From Polyangiaceae bacterium (GTDB lineage Bacteria; Myxococcota_A; Polyangia; Polyangiales; Polyangiaceae): 42,972 bases of DNA. Below, piece after piece: positions 1 through 8,236 of the stretch. How positions within the stretch are numbered: the first letter of the stretch is position 1; each line of letters opens with the position of its first letter. A model generated the notes under the pieces. It saw only the letters and a program-made list of their open reading frames with translations, was not told the origin of the DNA and ran no database searches. The translations under genes and the position numbers were made by a program. The stretch is taken from the NCBI GenBank assembly GCA_025937835.1, contig JAICQO010000058.1, positions 1 to 42,972 on the forward strand, read 5' to 3'.

Positions 1-561
1 CCCTTCGCGCGCTGCGGAGTGTACGAGCGTCCCGCGCGCTGCAAGTCCGCCTCGCGTGAGCCGATGGCGTTCTGCATGGATCGCACCGAGTACACCCGTC
101 CGGGTGAAACGCTGCCGCAGAACCAGGCGAGCCTCCAGATCGGAGCCCGCGTGTGTAAGAGCCTCGGTAAGCGCTTATGTACGGAGCGCGAGTGGAACTT
201 CGCGTGCGAGGGTGAAGAGATGCGACCTTATCCGTACGGCTTCGAGCGCGTCCGCGTCTGCAACCACGACCGCGAAGACCTTTACCTCGAGGATCCGAAG
301 AAGCAGGTGCTCGCCGACCGCCGCTGGCCGTCGGGCAGCCGCCCCGACTGCAAAAGCCCGTTCGGGATCTTCGACATGGTCGGCAACGTGGACGAGCCCG
401 TCCTCAAAGATCCGCCCGGCCAGGTCCCGTTTCGCACCGCGCTCAAGGGCGGCTGGTGGATGCCCGCGCGCAATCGCTGCCGCCCGGCGACCACGGCGCA
501 CAATGACTATTTTACGGGGATGCAGATCGGGATCCGGTGTTGTGCGGATTTGGACCAGTGA
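1..561 (+). CDS. SUMF1/FGE-like domain protein, 5' end outside the window
   Basis: The frame is open from base 1, so the start lies to the left; 186 residues are visible. They form the C-terminal part of a formylglycine-generating-enzyme (SUMF1/EgtB/PvdO) type fold: a CKSLGKRLCTEREWNFACEGE block, the FGIFDMVGNVDE turn and a C-terminal KGGWWMPARNRCRPA...GIRCC. Such domains act as oxidases in true FGE and as catalytic or binding modules elsewhere; here the role is unknown. The canonical GNVWEW is GNVDEP, so I would not call it an FGE. It is clearly paralogous to the next gene, and conserved cysteines are shared by both. The domain call is firm; function is open. Confidence 0.8.
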   Translation, partial: PFARCGVYERPARCKSASREPMAFCMDRTEYTRPGETLPQNQASLQIGARVCKSLGKRLCTEREWNFACEGEEMRPYPYGFERVRVCNHDREDLYLEDPKKQVLADRRWPSGSRPDCKSPFGIFDMVGNVDEPVLKDPPGQVPFRTALKGGWWMPARNRCRPATTAHNDYFTGMQIGIRCCADLDQ

Positions 562-773
562 GCGGAGCGGGCTGACGGCCGACAGCTGATAGCCGCCGCG
601 CGAGGCGCAATTCGCGCCCGGACGGAACTAGAAACCACATCACACTCCACGTCGAACATTACCGAGATCACGGAACTATTTTTTAACTGGCACAGAGACC
701 TACTCTGACGCTGTCCGGCCCGCCGGTGAAGGCGCTTGACTGGCCCACGAGCTCCAGTGACATTCGGTGACCC

Positions 774-1583
774 TTGCGTCGCCCCTCCCGGCTCCTCGTC
801 CTGCTCGCGTTCGTTCCCGCCTGTGATCGCTCGGAGCCAATAAAGGCCACCGTGTCCGGCGCGCAAGCCGACTCGGCGCCAATCGCGCCGACGGCTACCG
901 AGGTTGCTGCGGCCACCCGCCCGCGCCCGCTGCCGCCCGCGGCGACGGCGTGCCCGAAGGGCATGCTGCTGGTCGAAGGTGACTACTGCCCGGACGTGCA
1001 ACTGAACTGCAAGCGCTACTTGGACGCCCCGGGGCGCTACGAGAAGTTTCGCTGCTCGGAGTACGGACCGTCCACGTGCTTATCGAAGCAGAAGAAGCAC
1101 CTGAAGTTCTGCATCGACCCGCACGAATACGTGCCGAGCGGTTCCTCCCTGCCCGAGAACTTCAAGAGCTTCACCCACGCCGAGAAGACCTGCAAGAGCC
1201 TCGGCAAGCGCGTCTGCAAGGAGAGCGAGTGGAACTTCGCCTGCGAGGGTGAAGACATGCGCCCCTATCCCTACGGCTTCAAGCGGGACTCCGAAGCCTG
1301 CAACGCCGATCGCATGGACCTGTTCGGCTCATCCGGCAAGCTGCGCGATCTGCGCGCGCCGCCCGGCGCTTACCCGCGCTGCGCGAGCCCCTTCGGCGTG
1401 CTCGACATGGCCGGCAACCTCGAAGAGTTCGTGGCCATCGACGGCAAGGGACCGGCACGCCCCGCGATGAAGGGCGCTTACTGGCAGCCCGGCCGCAACC
1501 ACTGCCGCGCCGCGCAGACCGCCCACGATCGCTACTACAACGGCACCGAGACCGGCTTCCGCTGCTGCGCCGACTCACGTTAG
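774..1583 (+). CDS. SUMF1/FGE-like lipoprotein, paralogue of the preceding gene
   Basis: 269 residues from a TTG start. That start is preferred because it gives a lipoprotein signal (RRPSRLLVLLAFVPAC, lipobox VPAC). A short Pro/Ala-rich linker follows, then a SUMF1-like domain with the same landmarks as the upstream gene: CKSLGKRVCKESEWNFACEGE, FGVLDMAGNLEEF and GFRCC at the C-terminus. Predicted site: outer membrane or periplasm. The pair is separated by about 210 bases in which I see no gene. The GNLEEF variant and the extra Cys-rich N-terminal part (CPDVQLNCKRYL...FRCSEYGPSTCL) suggest a disulfide-stabilised binding or structural protein rather than an active FGE; that is inference. Confidence 0.8.
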   Translation: MRRPSRLLVLLAFVPACDRSEPIKATVSGAQADSAPIAPTATEVAAATRPRPLPPAATACPKGMLLVEGDYCPDVQLNCKRYLDAPGRYEKFRCSEYGPSTCLSKQKKHLKFCIDPHEYVPSGSSLPENFKSFTHAEKTCKSLGKRVCKESEWNFACEGEDMRPYPYGFKRDSEACNADRMDLFGSSGKLRDLRAPPGAYPRCASPFGVLDMAGNLEEFVAIDGKGPARPAMKGAYWQPGRNHCRAAQTAHDRYYNGTETGFRCCADSR

Positions 1584-1599
1584 CGGTCGCACGACCCGC

Positions 1600-2652
1600 T
1601 TACGGGTACGGTCCGATGTCCTCCAACGAGGTCGTCTCCGGCAGCCCCAGCATCAGGTTCAGGTTCTGCACGGCTTGGCCCGCGCCGCCCTTCATCAGAT
1701 TGTCGAGGCACGACACGACAGTGACCAGCCGCTCCGAGCCGAGCTCCGGGCCATAGACGACGCCGAGCTCGGCGTAGTTCGAGCCCGCGACGGCGACCAC
1801 TTCCGGCAAGCGCTTCTCGGGCACCCGCAGGAACGGCTCGTCCTTCACGAACTCCGCGAACGCCGCCCAGAGCTCGGCCTCCGAGACCGAAGCCGGCACG
1901 CGTACGAACGAGCTCACGAAGATCCCGCGCGACAGCGGCGCAGACACCGGCACGAACGAGAGCACCGGCTCGCGCGCACCCGCCGCCGCCAGGAGCTCTT
2001 CGATTTCCGGCGTGTGCTGGTGAAATAAGGGCTTATAAGTCCTCAAATTCTGAGCGCGCGTCGGGTGGTGCGTGGTCGGCGAAGGCGTCACGCCGCTCCC
2101 GCTCGAGCCGGTGACCCCGACCGCTTCGATCGGCCCGGAGAGCCAACCCTTGCGGGCCAGCGGCAGCAGGCCGAGCTCGATCGTGGTCGCAAAGCAGCCG
2201 GGCGATGCGACCCAGCGCGCACCGCGGAGCCGCTCGCGGTTCTGCTCGGGTAGGCCGTACACGAACTCGGAGAGCAAATCCGGTCGCGGGTGCGCCGAGC
2301 CGTAGAACGTCTGAAAGGCCTGCGCGTCGCGGAGCCGGAAGGTGCCGGACATGTCGATGACCCGCGTCCCGCTCGCCATCGCCGCTTCCACCACCGCGAT
2401 GCTCGCGCCCTGCGGGATCCCCATCAACACCACGTCCACGCCGCTCACCGCCTGTTCCGGCGAAGGGTTCTCGAACTTGAGTGACGTCCGCCCCTCGAGG
2501 TGTGGAAGAGCCGCTGACAGCGGCTCACCCAGGTGATCGGCCGCTCCGACCCGCACCACTTCCACGTCGGGGTGCAAGAGCAGCCGTCGCAATAGCTCCG
2601 CCCCGGCGAAACCGGATCCACCGAGCACTGCCACTTTGAAGCGCTTGGCCAT
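1600..2652 (-). CDS. argC: N-acetyl-gamma-glutamyl-phosphate reductase
   Basis: 350 residues. It reduces N-acetylglutamyl-5-phosphate to the semialdehyde with NADPH, the third step of arginine synthesis, in the cytosol. The Rossmann motif GGSGFAG is at residues 11-17, and the catalytic cysteine is C153 in ASPGCFATT. The family's VGVTGSSGSG segment follows. The open frame runs further upstream, but the ATG giving MAKRFKVAVLGGSG is where family homology begins, so the extension is discarded. No other arginine gene is nearby. An 8-bp inverted repeat lies about 70 bases upstream of the start. Confidence 0.95.
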   Translation of the reverse strand: MAKRFKVAVLGGSGFAGAELLRRLLLHPDVEVVRVGAADHLGEPLSAALPHLEGRTSLKFENPSPEQAVSGVDVVLMGIPQGASIAVVEAAMASGTRVIDMSGTFRLRDAQAFQTFYGSAHPRPDLLSEFVYGLPEQNRERLRGARWVASPGCFATTIELGLLPLARKGWLSGPIEAVGVTGSSGSGVTPSPTTHHPTRAQNLRTYKPLFHQHTPEIEELLAAAGAREPVLSFVPVSAPLSRGIFVSSFVRVPASVSEAELWAAFAEFVKDEPFLRVPEKRLPEVVAVAGSNYAELGVVYGPELGSERLVTVVSCLDNLMKGGAGQAVQNLNLMLGLPETTSLEDIGPYP

Positions 2653-2722
2653 GCCGCAAAGCGTAGCGCACCGCGAGAACCCCACGACTTTGGCCATCCC
2701 ACGCGGGGAGTCGACAAGCCCT

Positions 2723-2749
2723 GAGGTCCGTGCGAAAATTTCGGACCTC
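2723..2749. repeat. 8-bp inverted repeat upstream of argC
   Basis: GAGGTCCG at 2723-2730 and CGGACCTC at 2742-2749 form a perfect stem around an A/T-rich loop. The repeat lies between the argC start and the end of the PH-domain gene. It could be an operator for argC or a transcription end for the leftward PH gene. There is no T run on either strand, so it is not a classic intrinsic terminator. Confidence 0.45.
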
Positions 2750-2751
2750 GG

Positions 2752-2859
2752 ATGGCGAGGCGATTTGGGTGGTTCGGGGCGAGAAGTCTGTGGCTCGGCG
2801 CAGCGATCGCGCTGTTCGGAGTCAGCGCCTGTGGTGAGCTCCCGCCAACGAAGCGGTGA
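2752..2859 (+). CDS. possible 35-residue lipoprotein
   Basis: A short frame from ATG encodes basic residues (MARRFGWFGARS), a hydrophobic run (LWLGAAIALFGV), a lipobox SAC followed by G, and a short polar tail GELPPTKR before TGA. This is the layout of very small entericidin/LptM-like bacterial lipoproteins. It lies on the strand opposite argC and the PH gene and overlaps the last 38 bases of the PH gene tail to tail. The Shine-Dalgarno is weak (GGACCTCGG just before ATG) and chance is not excluded. Function unknown. Confidence 0.4.
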   Translation: MARRFGWFGARSLWLGAAIALFGVSACGELPPTKR

Positions 2860-3298
2860 AGCCCGCGTGGTCCTCGACGCTGAGCAAGAGCGCGTACCCC
2901 TGGCGTGTCGGCAAGTACACGACCCGGTCGCGTTGGGTGACGAAGGCCAGGGCCTTCTCGCCGTTCTCCAGCCTGAACCAACCGACCGAGTAGTGCGGCA
3001 GGCCGATCCCGTTCGTGCGGCGTGCCAGCGCAAACGGGGAATCGCCTCGGACGTCCACGACACGCAGGCGCTCCACGATCAGCTCCGAGCGGGGGATAAC
3101 CCGTCCGTAGAGCGACCCGCGCAAATTGAGGGCGCTCGGACTGACCTCCACCTTCAAAGCCCGCGGCCACGCGAGCCACAGCACCCCCAGCAAAATCACG
3201 ACCGGCACGAGCAGCACCAAGATCGAGACCCCGCCATTGCCCTTGGCAATCTCGAACACCCGAATCGAGTCGTCCGACAGTCCCATTCGACCGGTCAC
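2822..3298 (-). CDS. membrane-anchored bacterial PH-domain-like protein
   Basis: 158 residues. A hydrophobic segment (ILVLLVPVVILLGVLWLAW, about residues 26-44) is followed by a beta-rich stretch with short hydrophobic strands (LKVEVSPSALNLRGSLYGRVIP, LIVERLRVVD, RVVYLPTRQGYALLLS). This fits the small bacterial PH (bPH) proteins in which one membrane helix leads into a PH fold. GTG at 3298 has GAAGG at good spacing; an in-frame ATG at 3286 is the alternative. The ligand or partner is unknown. It lies downstream of the FPF-repeat gene in the same direction, separated by a 3'-end repeat. Confidence 0.6.
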   Translation of the reverse strand: MTGRMGLSDDSIRVFEIAKGNGGVSILVLLVPVVILLGVLWLAWPRALKVEVSPSALNLRGSLYGRVIPRSELIVERLRVVDVRGDSPFALARRTNGIGLPHYSVGWFRLENGEKALAFVTQRDRVVYLPTRQGYALLLSVEDHAGFTASLAGAHHRR

Positions 3299-3345
3299 AT
3301 TAGCAGCCTTCGCGACATCACCGCCCGCCCCCGACGCCCAAAGCT

Positions 3346-3412
3346 CCCCCCAAAAAACCTGGCGACTCTTGGCGTCTCTTGGCGCCTTGGCGACAAAAGC
3401 CGTTCTGTGACG
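3346..3412 (-). repeat. type A 3'-end element after the FPF-repeat gene
   Basis: Read on the minus strand directly after the TAA at 3413: a CGGCTTTTGT lead, then CGCCAAG-type heptamers in register (spacing 8-10) and a CAGGTTTTTTGG tail. It is the same orientation relative to its gene as the copies at 28.1-29.2 kb and 32.1-32.3 kb. Unlike those, only a very weak hairpin precedes the T run. Confidence 0.8.
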
Positions 3413-5149
3413 TTACCGGCGAGGTTCGTCCCCGCCGCTCACCGTGATCGGGATCCAGAGCGTGCGGACCTGAGCCATCTTGCCGCGGCGCGTGTAGCCC
3501 GCGAGGCCGTACAAGACGTTCCACCAGTGGCCGTCTGGCGTCTCGCCGTACGAGAAGGCCGGGAAGATGTGCACTTCCCAGTCGAGGCCGCCGTAGACCT
3601 TGGCCTCGTGGTAATAGACGTTGCCGATCAGCTGTGAGACTTCGCGATCGTCGCTGAAGCGCCAGTAGGCGGGGAAGGCCACGGTCGAGCGCGATTTCGG
3701 GCCGGCGAAGTCCCAGAAGAACGGCGCGATCACCGTGTGTGTGCTCGCGGCGTCGCGGCCCAGGTACACGAACGGGTGGATGTTGGTGGACCAGCCGCGC
3801 AGATCGGTCGTGTGCTGGAAGAACGGTGTGATCCAGGTAGACTCGCTGATGCCGTAGCGCTCGAAGTGCCCGTAGAACGGGAACAGCGCGAGGCTGTTTT
3901 CACGCGGGCTCGTGCGCTGGTAGTAGAACGGGAACAAGAGCTTCTGGTCGAGGCCGATGTCGGGGTCTCGGTAGTGCCAGAAGAGCGGCGTGATCATGTC
4001 GAGCTGGGTGCGGCCGCGGTGCCGCGCGTAGCCCCAGGTGACGAACGTGCTCTCGCCCTTGTCGCCGTTCTCCAGCCAAAACAGGGGGTTGACGAAGAGC
4101 GAGGACTTCTCGTCGTAGCCGTAGTGGAAGAACGGGAACAGCGTCGTGTGCCGCTCGTTCTTGCCCCACAAGCTGTAATAGAAGGGGAAGACGTGGAGCG
4201 CGTCGCGCTTCTCGGTGTGGTTGCGGTAGTACGGGCCCCAGATGTTGGTCCACGACAGATCGCGATCGGTGTAGCGATAGTAGTGGAGCAGGGGCGGGAT
4301 GATCTCGTACTTGGTCTCGAGGTTCTGGCCGTAGAAGTAGAAGGGCGCGATGCCGAAATCGAGATCTTGGGCCGTGCGCGCGTCGCAGCTCGAGCCGCCC
4401 TTCCACGAGCAAAACAGCGGTCCCACCAGGTTGAAGCCGCCGTGCTTGTCGGTGCTCGTGTAAGTGAGCAGCGGCGGGATCAGCGTGTAACCGCCGTCCT
4501 TGCGCTTGCCGGTGAAGAAGAACGGCGCGAGCCAGTTGTCGTGCTCGCCCGGCGCCTCGCGGTGCACGAGCGGGCCGGCCACCGTGGTGCGCTCGCCGGT
4601 GATCTTGTTCTTCATGTCCCAGAACAGCGGGAACAAGACGTCGTCGGCGCGCTCGTTGCTGCGGCGGTTGTAATAGAGGCCGAAGACCGAGGCCCGGTCC
4701 GGGACCTTGGGGTCGAGACGCGAGGGCTGCGTGCGCTCTCCCCAGACCGGGAAAGCCAGGCGGAAGCGATAATTCCCGCTGCGCTCTTCGTAGTACGGGC
4801 CGTAGAAGCGGTGCTCGGTGCGCGCGTCGCGGCCGAGCTCTTCGGAGTCGGGATCGACGTCGCTGCCGATCTTGTCCTTCACCGACTTCTTGAGCTCGAG
4901 CGGCTGCTTCGGAAGCGTGGGCTCGCTGCCGGGCGCGACCATCTGATCGCTCGCGCCGGACGCGGCGTGGAGCTCGGGGGTGCCGGGCGGCGGTTTTTTG
5001 GCTGGCGCGCTGCCCTGAGGGGCGGGCCCGCCAGCGCCACCGCCGAACATGGTTCCGCCGCCAAACGGATCTTGCGCGAACGCGCGCGGCGCGACGGCGA
5101 GCGCCGCGAGGACACCGAGCAGCGCGAGCGCGCGCGATGCCGTTTTCAA
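3413..5149 (-). CDS. secreted FPF-repeat beta-rich protein
   Basis: 578 residues. An N-terminal signal peptide (MKTASRALALLGVLAALAVAPRAFA, cleavage near AFA-QD) and a Gly/Pro-rich linker are followed from about residue 120 by some 18 irregular repeats of 20-28 residues centred on [LIV]-[FI]-P-[FL]-[FYL] (LFPLFW, LAPFFF, LIPPLL, IAPFYF, VFPFYY, LFPFFH, ITPLFW, LFPFYY, LFPFYG, ITPFFQ, IHPFVY, IAPFFW). Aromatic strands alternating with charged turns suggest an outer-membrane or extracellular beta structure. I recognise the repeat style but no function. The TTG start overlaps the hisS TGA (TTGA), with GAGG about 9 bases upstream; the next in-frame Met lies after the signal peptide, so TTG is the likely start. 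Confidence 0.75.
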   Translation of the reverse strand: MKTASRALALLGVLAALAVAPRAFAQDPFGGGTMFGGGAGGPAPQGSAPAKKPPPGTPELHAASGASDQMVAPGSEPTLPKQPLELKKSVKDKIGSDVDPDSEELGRDARTEHRFYGPYYEERSGNYRFRLAFPVWGERTQPSRLDPKVPDRASVFGLYYNRRSNERADDVLFPLFWDMKNKITGERTTVAGPLVHREAPGEHDNWLAPFFFTGKRKDGGYTLIPPLLTYTSTDKHGGFNLVGPLFCSWKGGSSCDARTAQDLDFGIAPFYFYGQNLETKYEIIPPLLHYYRYTDRDLSWTNIWGPYYRNHTEKRDALHVFPFYYSLWGKNERHTTLFPFFHYGYDEKSSLFVNPLFWLENGDKGESTFVTWGYARHRGRTQLDMITPLFWHYRDPDIGLDQKLLFPFYYQRTSPRENSLALFPFYGHFERYGISESTWITPFFQHTTDLRGWSTNIHPFVYLGRDAASTHTVIAPFFWDFAGPKSRSTVAFPAYWRFSDDREVSQLIGNVYYHEAKVYGGLDWEVHIFPAFSYGETPDGHWWNVLYGLAGYTRRGKMAQVRTLWIPITVSGGDEPRR

Positions 5150-6417
5150 CGGCCCGCCTCGCGGGTGAGCCCGGCGCGGAGGCGCGCCGCGACTTCGGCA
5201 CGCGGCAGCTCTTCTTGAGAGTGCGCGGCGAGGTTCTTCACTTGGACGATCCCGCGATCGAGCTCGTTGTCGCCGAGCACGACGCAGTACCTGGCTTCGA
5301 GGCCGCTGGCGCGGCGCAGCAAGCTCTTCAAGGAGCCGCCGCGGCCGTCCACCTCGGCGCGGACGCCCAGGGCGCGCAGCTCGTTCGCAAGCTTCAGGCC
5401 CTCGAGCGCAGCGCGGTCCCCGAGCGGCGCGATGAAGCAGTGGCCCTCTTTGACGGGCGCCGCTGCGTCGCCCAGCGCCAGGAGCAGCCGCTCCATCCCG
5501 AGCGCGAAGCCGATTGCCGGCAGGTCCGGGCCGCCCATGCCTTTGAGCATGCCGTCGTAGCGCCCGCCGCCGCCGAGCGTGTTCTGCGCGCCGAGCTCGC
5601 CTGCGTTCGACTGCACCTCGAACAGCGTGCGCGTGTAGTAGTCGAGGCCGCGAACCAGGCCGGGTACCACGCGGTACTGCACGCCGAGCGCGTCGAGGGC
5701 GCGGCGCAGGCCGTCCCAGTGTTCGCGGTCGGCGTCGTCGAGCACGTCGAGGATCGAGGGCGCGCCGGCCACCACTTCGCGATCTTTGGTGCTCTTCGAG
5801 TCCAGGATGCGCAGCGGGTTGTCGAGCAAGCGGCGTTGCGCGTGCTCGCTGAGCGCATCTTTATGCGGCGTGAGGTAGGCGACCAGGGTCTCGCGGTAGC
5901 GAGCGCGCGTGCCGGGGCCGCCGATCGAGTTGATGAGGACGTCGAGATCCCGCAGGCCGAGCTCCTGAAAGAAGCCAGCGAGCAGGCCGATCAGCTCCGC
6001 GTCGCAGAGCGGGCCCGGATCGCCGTAGAGCTCGCACCCGGCCTGGTTGAACTGGCGGTAGCGGCCGCGCTGCGGCTGCTCGGCGCGGAACATCTGACCC
6101 AGGTAGTACCAGCGGGTTACCGGCTCGCGGGCGTGCCGGCTCGCGTTCAGGAACGCGCGCGCGCTACCCGGCGTGCCCTCGGGACGGAGCGCCAGCCTTT
6201 CGCCGCTGCGTTCCATCTCGAACATCTGCTTCTCGACGACCTCGCTGGTCTCGCCCGTGGCGTGCACGAACAGCTCCAGGGCCTCGACGATGGGCGTCCG
6301 CACCTCCGAGTAACCGTACAGTCCGGCGTGCCGGCGAAACGCGCTCTCGACGCGCTGCCAGCGCTCGGTCTCTTCGGGGAGAAGGTCGTTCATCCCCTTG
6401 ACGGCTCGAAACTGCAT
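5146..6417 (-). CDS. hisS: histidyl-tRNA synthetase
   Basis: 423 residues, normal length for the bacterial enzyme. It charges tRNA-His using ATP in the cytosol. Motif 2 is FRAEQPQRGRYRQFNQAG; the histidine-specific GLDYYTRTLFE and motif 3 GFALGMERLLLAL are present, followed by the C-terminal anticodon-binding domain. The start at MQFRAVKGMNDLLP matches the family N-terminus; the open frame continues upstream but without homology. The stop overlaps the start of the secreted FPF-repeat gene, so the two are probably co-transcribed. It is divergent from ruvX across about 130 bases. Confidence 0.96.
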   Translation of the reverse strand: MQFRAVKGMNDLLPEETERWQRVESAFRRHAGLYGYSEVRTPIVEALELFVHATGETSEVVEKQMFEMERSGERLALRPEGTPGSARAFLNASRHAREPVTRWYYLGQMFRAEQPQRGRYRQFNQAGCELYGDPGPLCDAELIGLLAGFFQELGLRDLDVLINSIGGPGTRARYRETLVAYLTPHKDALSEHAQRRLLDNPLRILDSKSTKDREVVAGAPSILDVLDDADREHWDGLRRALDALGVQYRVVPGLVRGLDYYTRTLFEVQSNAGELGAQNTLGGGGRYDGMLKGMGGPDLPAIGFALGMERLLLALGDAAAPVKEGHCFIAPLGDRAALEGLKLANELRALGVRAEVDGRGGSLKSLLRRASGLEARYCVVLGDNELDRGIVQVKNLAAHSQEELPRAEVAARLRAGLTREAGR

Positions 6418-6549
6418 GGTTTTGGAGGGGCGGGTGGCGCGGCCCACGAATTGGGCCCCGCGCTTATGCTCGGAGGTGGTTGTCGGGTCAAGCCGGGGAC
6501 GCCCGAGGTGTGCAAAAAGCGATCGCGGGCGTGCTACACCGGCCGAGGA
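6418..6549. promoter_or_regulatory. divergent hisS / ruvX promoter region
   Basis: About 130 non-coding bases between two divergent starts must hold promoters for both operons. I do not see a convincing -35/-10 pair or operator. GAGGA directly abuts the ruvX ATG, closer than a normal ribosome-binding site. Confidence 0.4.
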
Positions 6550-6972
6550 ATGCGCGCTGCGGCGGTCGATTTGGGATCCGTCCGCGTCGGGCTCGCCGTG
6601 GGTGACGAGCTCGGCCTGATGGCCCATCCCCGGCCGTTCCTGCCCGCGGCGGATGCCAAGGCGTTGTTCGACGCGCTCGCCCGCTTGGTGTCGGAGGAGG
6701 GCATCGAGCTATTCGTGGTGGGGCTGCCGCGGATGCTCGACGGGCGCGAGAGCCCGGGGTCGCGTCGAGCCCGGCGCTTTGCCGAGCGGCTGCGCGCGCG
6801 CACGGGTGTACGCGTCGAGCTCGTGGACGAGCGGCTCAGCACCGTGGAGGCTCAGGGGCGGCTGCGAGCGCAAGGGCTCGACGCGCGCGCTCAGCGCTCG
6901 CGCATCGACAGCGCATCCGCCGCGATTTTGCTTCAGAGCTGGCTCGACGCGCAGCGAGGTCCGACCGAATGA
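6550..6972 (+). CDS. ruvX: putative pre-16S rRNA nuclease / Holliday junction resolvase YqgF
   Basis: 140 residues, typical size. The RNase H-like fold of YqgF/RuvX processes the 5' end of 16S rRNA in E. coli and has been proposed to act on Holliday junctions. Visible motifs: DLGSVRVGLAVGDELG with the first catalytic Asp at residue 7, the FVVGLPRMLDG block, and VDERLSTVEA with the second acidic cluster. The start is the ATG right at the beginning of the conserved first strand. Its TGA overlaps the mltG start as ATGA, so translation of the two is probably coupled. The ruvX-mltG pairing is common in bacteria. Confidence 0.93.
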   Translation: MRAAAVDLGSVRVGLAVGDELGLMAHPRPFLPAADAKALFDALARLVSEEGIELFVVGLPRMLDGRESPGSRRARRFAERLRARTGVRVELVDERLSTVEAQGRLRAQGLDARAQRSRIDSASAAILLQSWLDAQRGPTE

Positions 6973-8153
6973 GCGGGCAGAAGGCGCGCGCGCGAAGGCG
7001 TTCGTCGGGCGCTCCGAAGCGCGGTTCGGGGAGCGGAGCCTCGACGCCGCCGCGGCGCGCCGCCAAGCGCTCGAGCGCGGCCGCGCGCTGGCTGTGGCGC
7101 TTGCTCGCGCTGCTGGGCCTCGGCGCGGCGCTGCCGATCGGGCTCTTGCTGTACTGGGCGACGCGGCCGGGGCCCGGGGACGGGCGACGCGTCGCCACGC
7201 GGATCCGGCCCAACGTTTCGAGCGCGGAGCTGGCCGACGAGCTCGCCGCGCTCGGGCTGGTCGATAGCGCGCTGCTGTTTCGGATCTACGCCGGCTATCT
7301 GGCGCCGAGCGTGGCCCCGAAGCCCGGGCCCCACCTGTTCGAGACCGGGGCGTCGCCGCGAAAGCTGTTGCAGCGGCTCGCCCGCTTGCCGACGCGACCT
7401 CGGGTGCGCGTCAACATCCCCGAGGGTTACACGTACCTGCAGATCGCCGAGCGTCTCGAGAAACAGGGGGTGTGTCTGGCGCAGGACTTTCGCGACAGCG
7501 CGCGCGACGCGGCGTTGCTCGAGCGTCTCGGGATCCGTGGCGGGAGCGCCGAGGGCTACCTTTTCCCGGCGACCTACGAGCTGTTCGTCGACGCCGATCC
7601 CGTACAGCTCGTGACCCAGCTCGCGACCGAGACCAAGAAGCGGCTCGATCGCCTGGACGCGGCGACGGGCGGCGCACTTTCGCGGCTCGGCACCGCGCGC
7701 GGCTGGACCGAGCGCGAGGTGCTGACGCTGGCCTCGATCGTCGAGCGCGAGAGCGCCTCGCCCGACGAACGCCCGCGGATCGCCAGCGTGTTCTTCAATC
7801 GCCTCGACGATCCGAGCTTTCGGCCCGCGCGCCGGCTGCAGTCGGACCCGACCGCGGCCTATGGCTGCCTGGTGATGCCGGAGCGGATCGCGACTTGCGC
7901 CGGGTTTCGCGGCCGCGCCACGCCCGAAATGCTCCGCGATCCCGGCAACCCCTACAACACCTACCGAAATCCGGGCCTGCCGCCGGGCCCCATCGCCAAC
8001 CCCGGGGAAGGAGCCGTGAGGGCCGTTCTTCAGCCTGCGGCGACCGACTTCCTCTATTTCGTGCTCGGGCCCGATGGCAAGCATCGCTTCGGAAGGTCCT
8101 TCGAGGAGCACCGCCGGGCCATCGAAGGCGGCGGGGCCGCAGAAAAACGCTAG
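6969..8153 (+). CDS. mltG: endolytic murein transglycosylase
   Basis: 394 residues. It cleaves nascent glycan strands within the chain and so sets their length. A basic, Ser/Ala-rich cytoplasmic tail (1-40), one membrane helix (about 41-63) and a periplasmic YceG-like domain are present. The catalytic Glu is E259 in LASIVERES. Other family marks are IPEGYTYLQIAERL, EGYLFPATYE, SDPTAAYG and YNTYRNPGLPPGPIANPG. The insert MPERIATCAGFRG between SDPTAAYG and YNTYRNPGL carries a second cysteine, perhaps paired with C169. The ATG overlaps the ruvX stop. Confidence 0.95.
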   Translation: MSGQKARARRRSSGAPKRGSGSGASTPPRRAAKRSSAAARWLWRLLALLGLGAALPIGLLLYWATRPGPGDGRRVATRIRPNVSSAELADELAALGLVDSALLFRIYAGYLAPSVAPKPGPHLFETGASPRKLLQRLARLPTRPRVRVNIPEGYTYLQIAERLEKQGVCLAQDFRDSARDAALLERLGIRGGSAEGYLFPATYELFVDADPVQLVTQLATETKKRLDRLDAATGGALSRLGTARGWTEREVLTLASIVERESASPDERPRIASVFFNRLDDPSFRPARRLQSDPTAAYGCLVMPERIATCAGFRGRATPEMLRDPGNPYNTYRNPGLPPGPIANPGEGAVRAVLQPAATDFLYFVLGPDGKHRFGRSFEEHRRAIEGGGAAEKR

Positions 8154-8236
8154 CTGGCCGCGTTTCTGCCCGGGTTGGTTCGGGAGGTTGCCTTTGGGTG
8201 ACCAAGCGTTCGGAGCTTGGTGCTAAAAGGCCCCCC

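Noticed and set aside
2653-3063. N-terminal extension of argC
   Set aside because: No family homology before MAKRFKV; the frame is just open in G+C-rich DNA.
3737-5218. Long plus-strand frame opposite the FPF-repeat gene and hisS end
   Set aside because: Shadow of high-G+C coding on the other strand: low-complexity Arg/Ala/Val composition, no domain.
7472-8236. Upstream extension of tkt over mltG
   Set aside because: Frame in antisense register of mltG codons; tkt homology begins at 8237.
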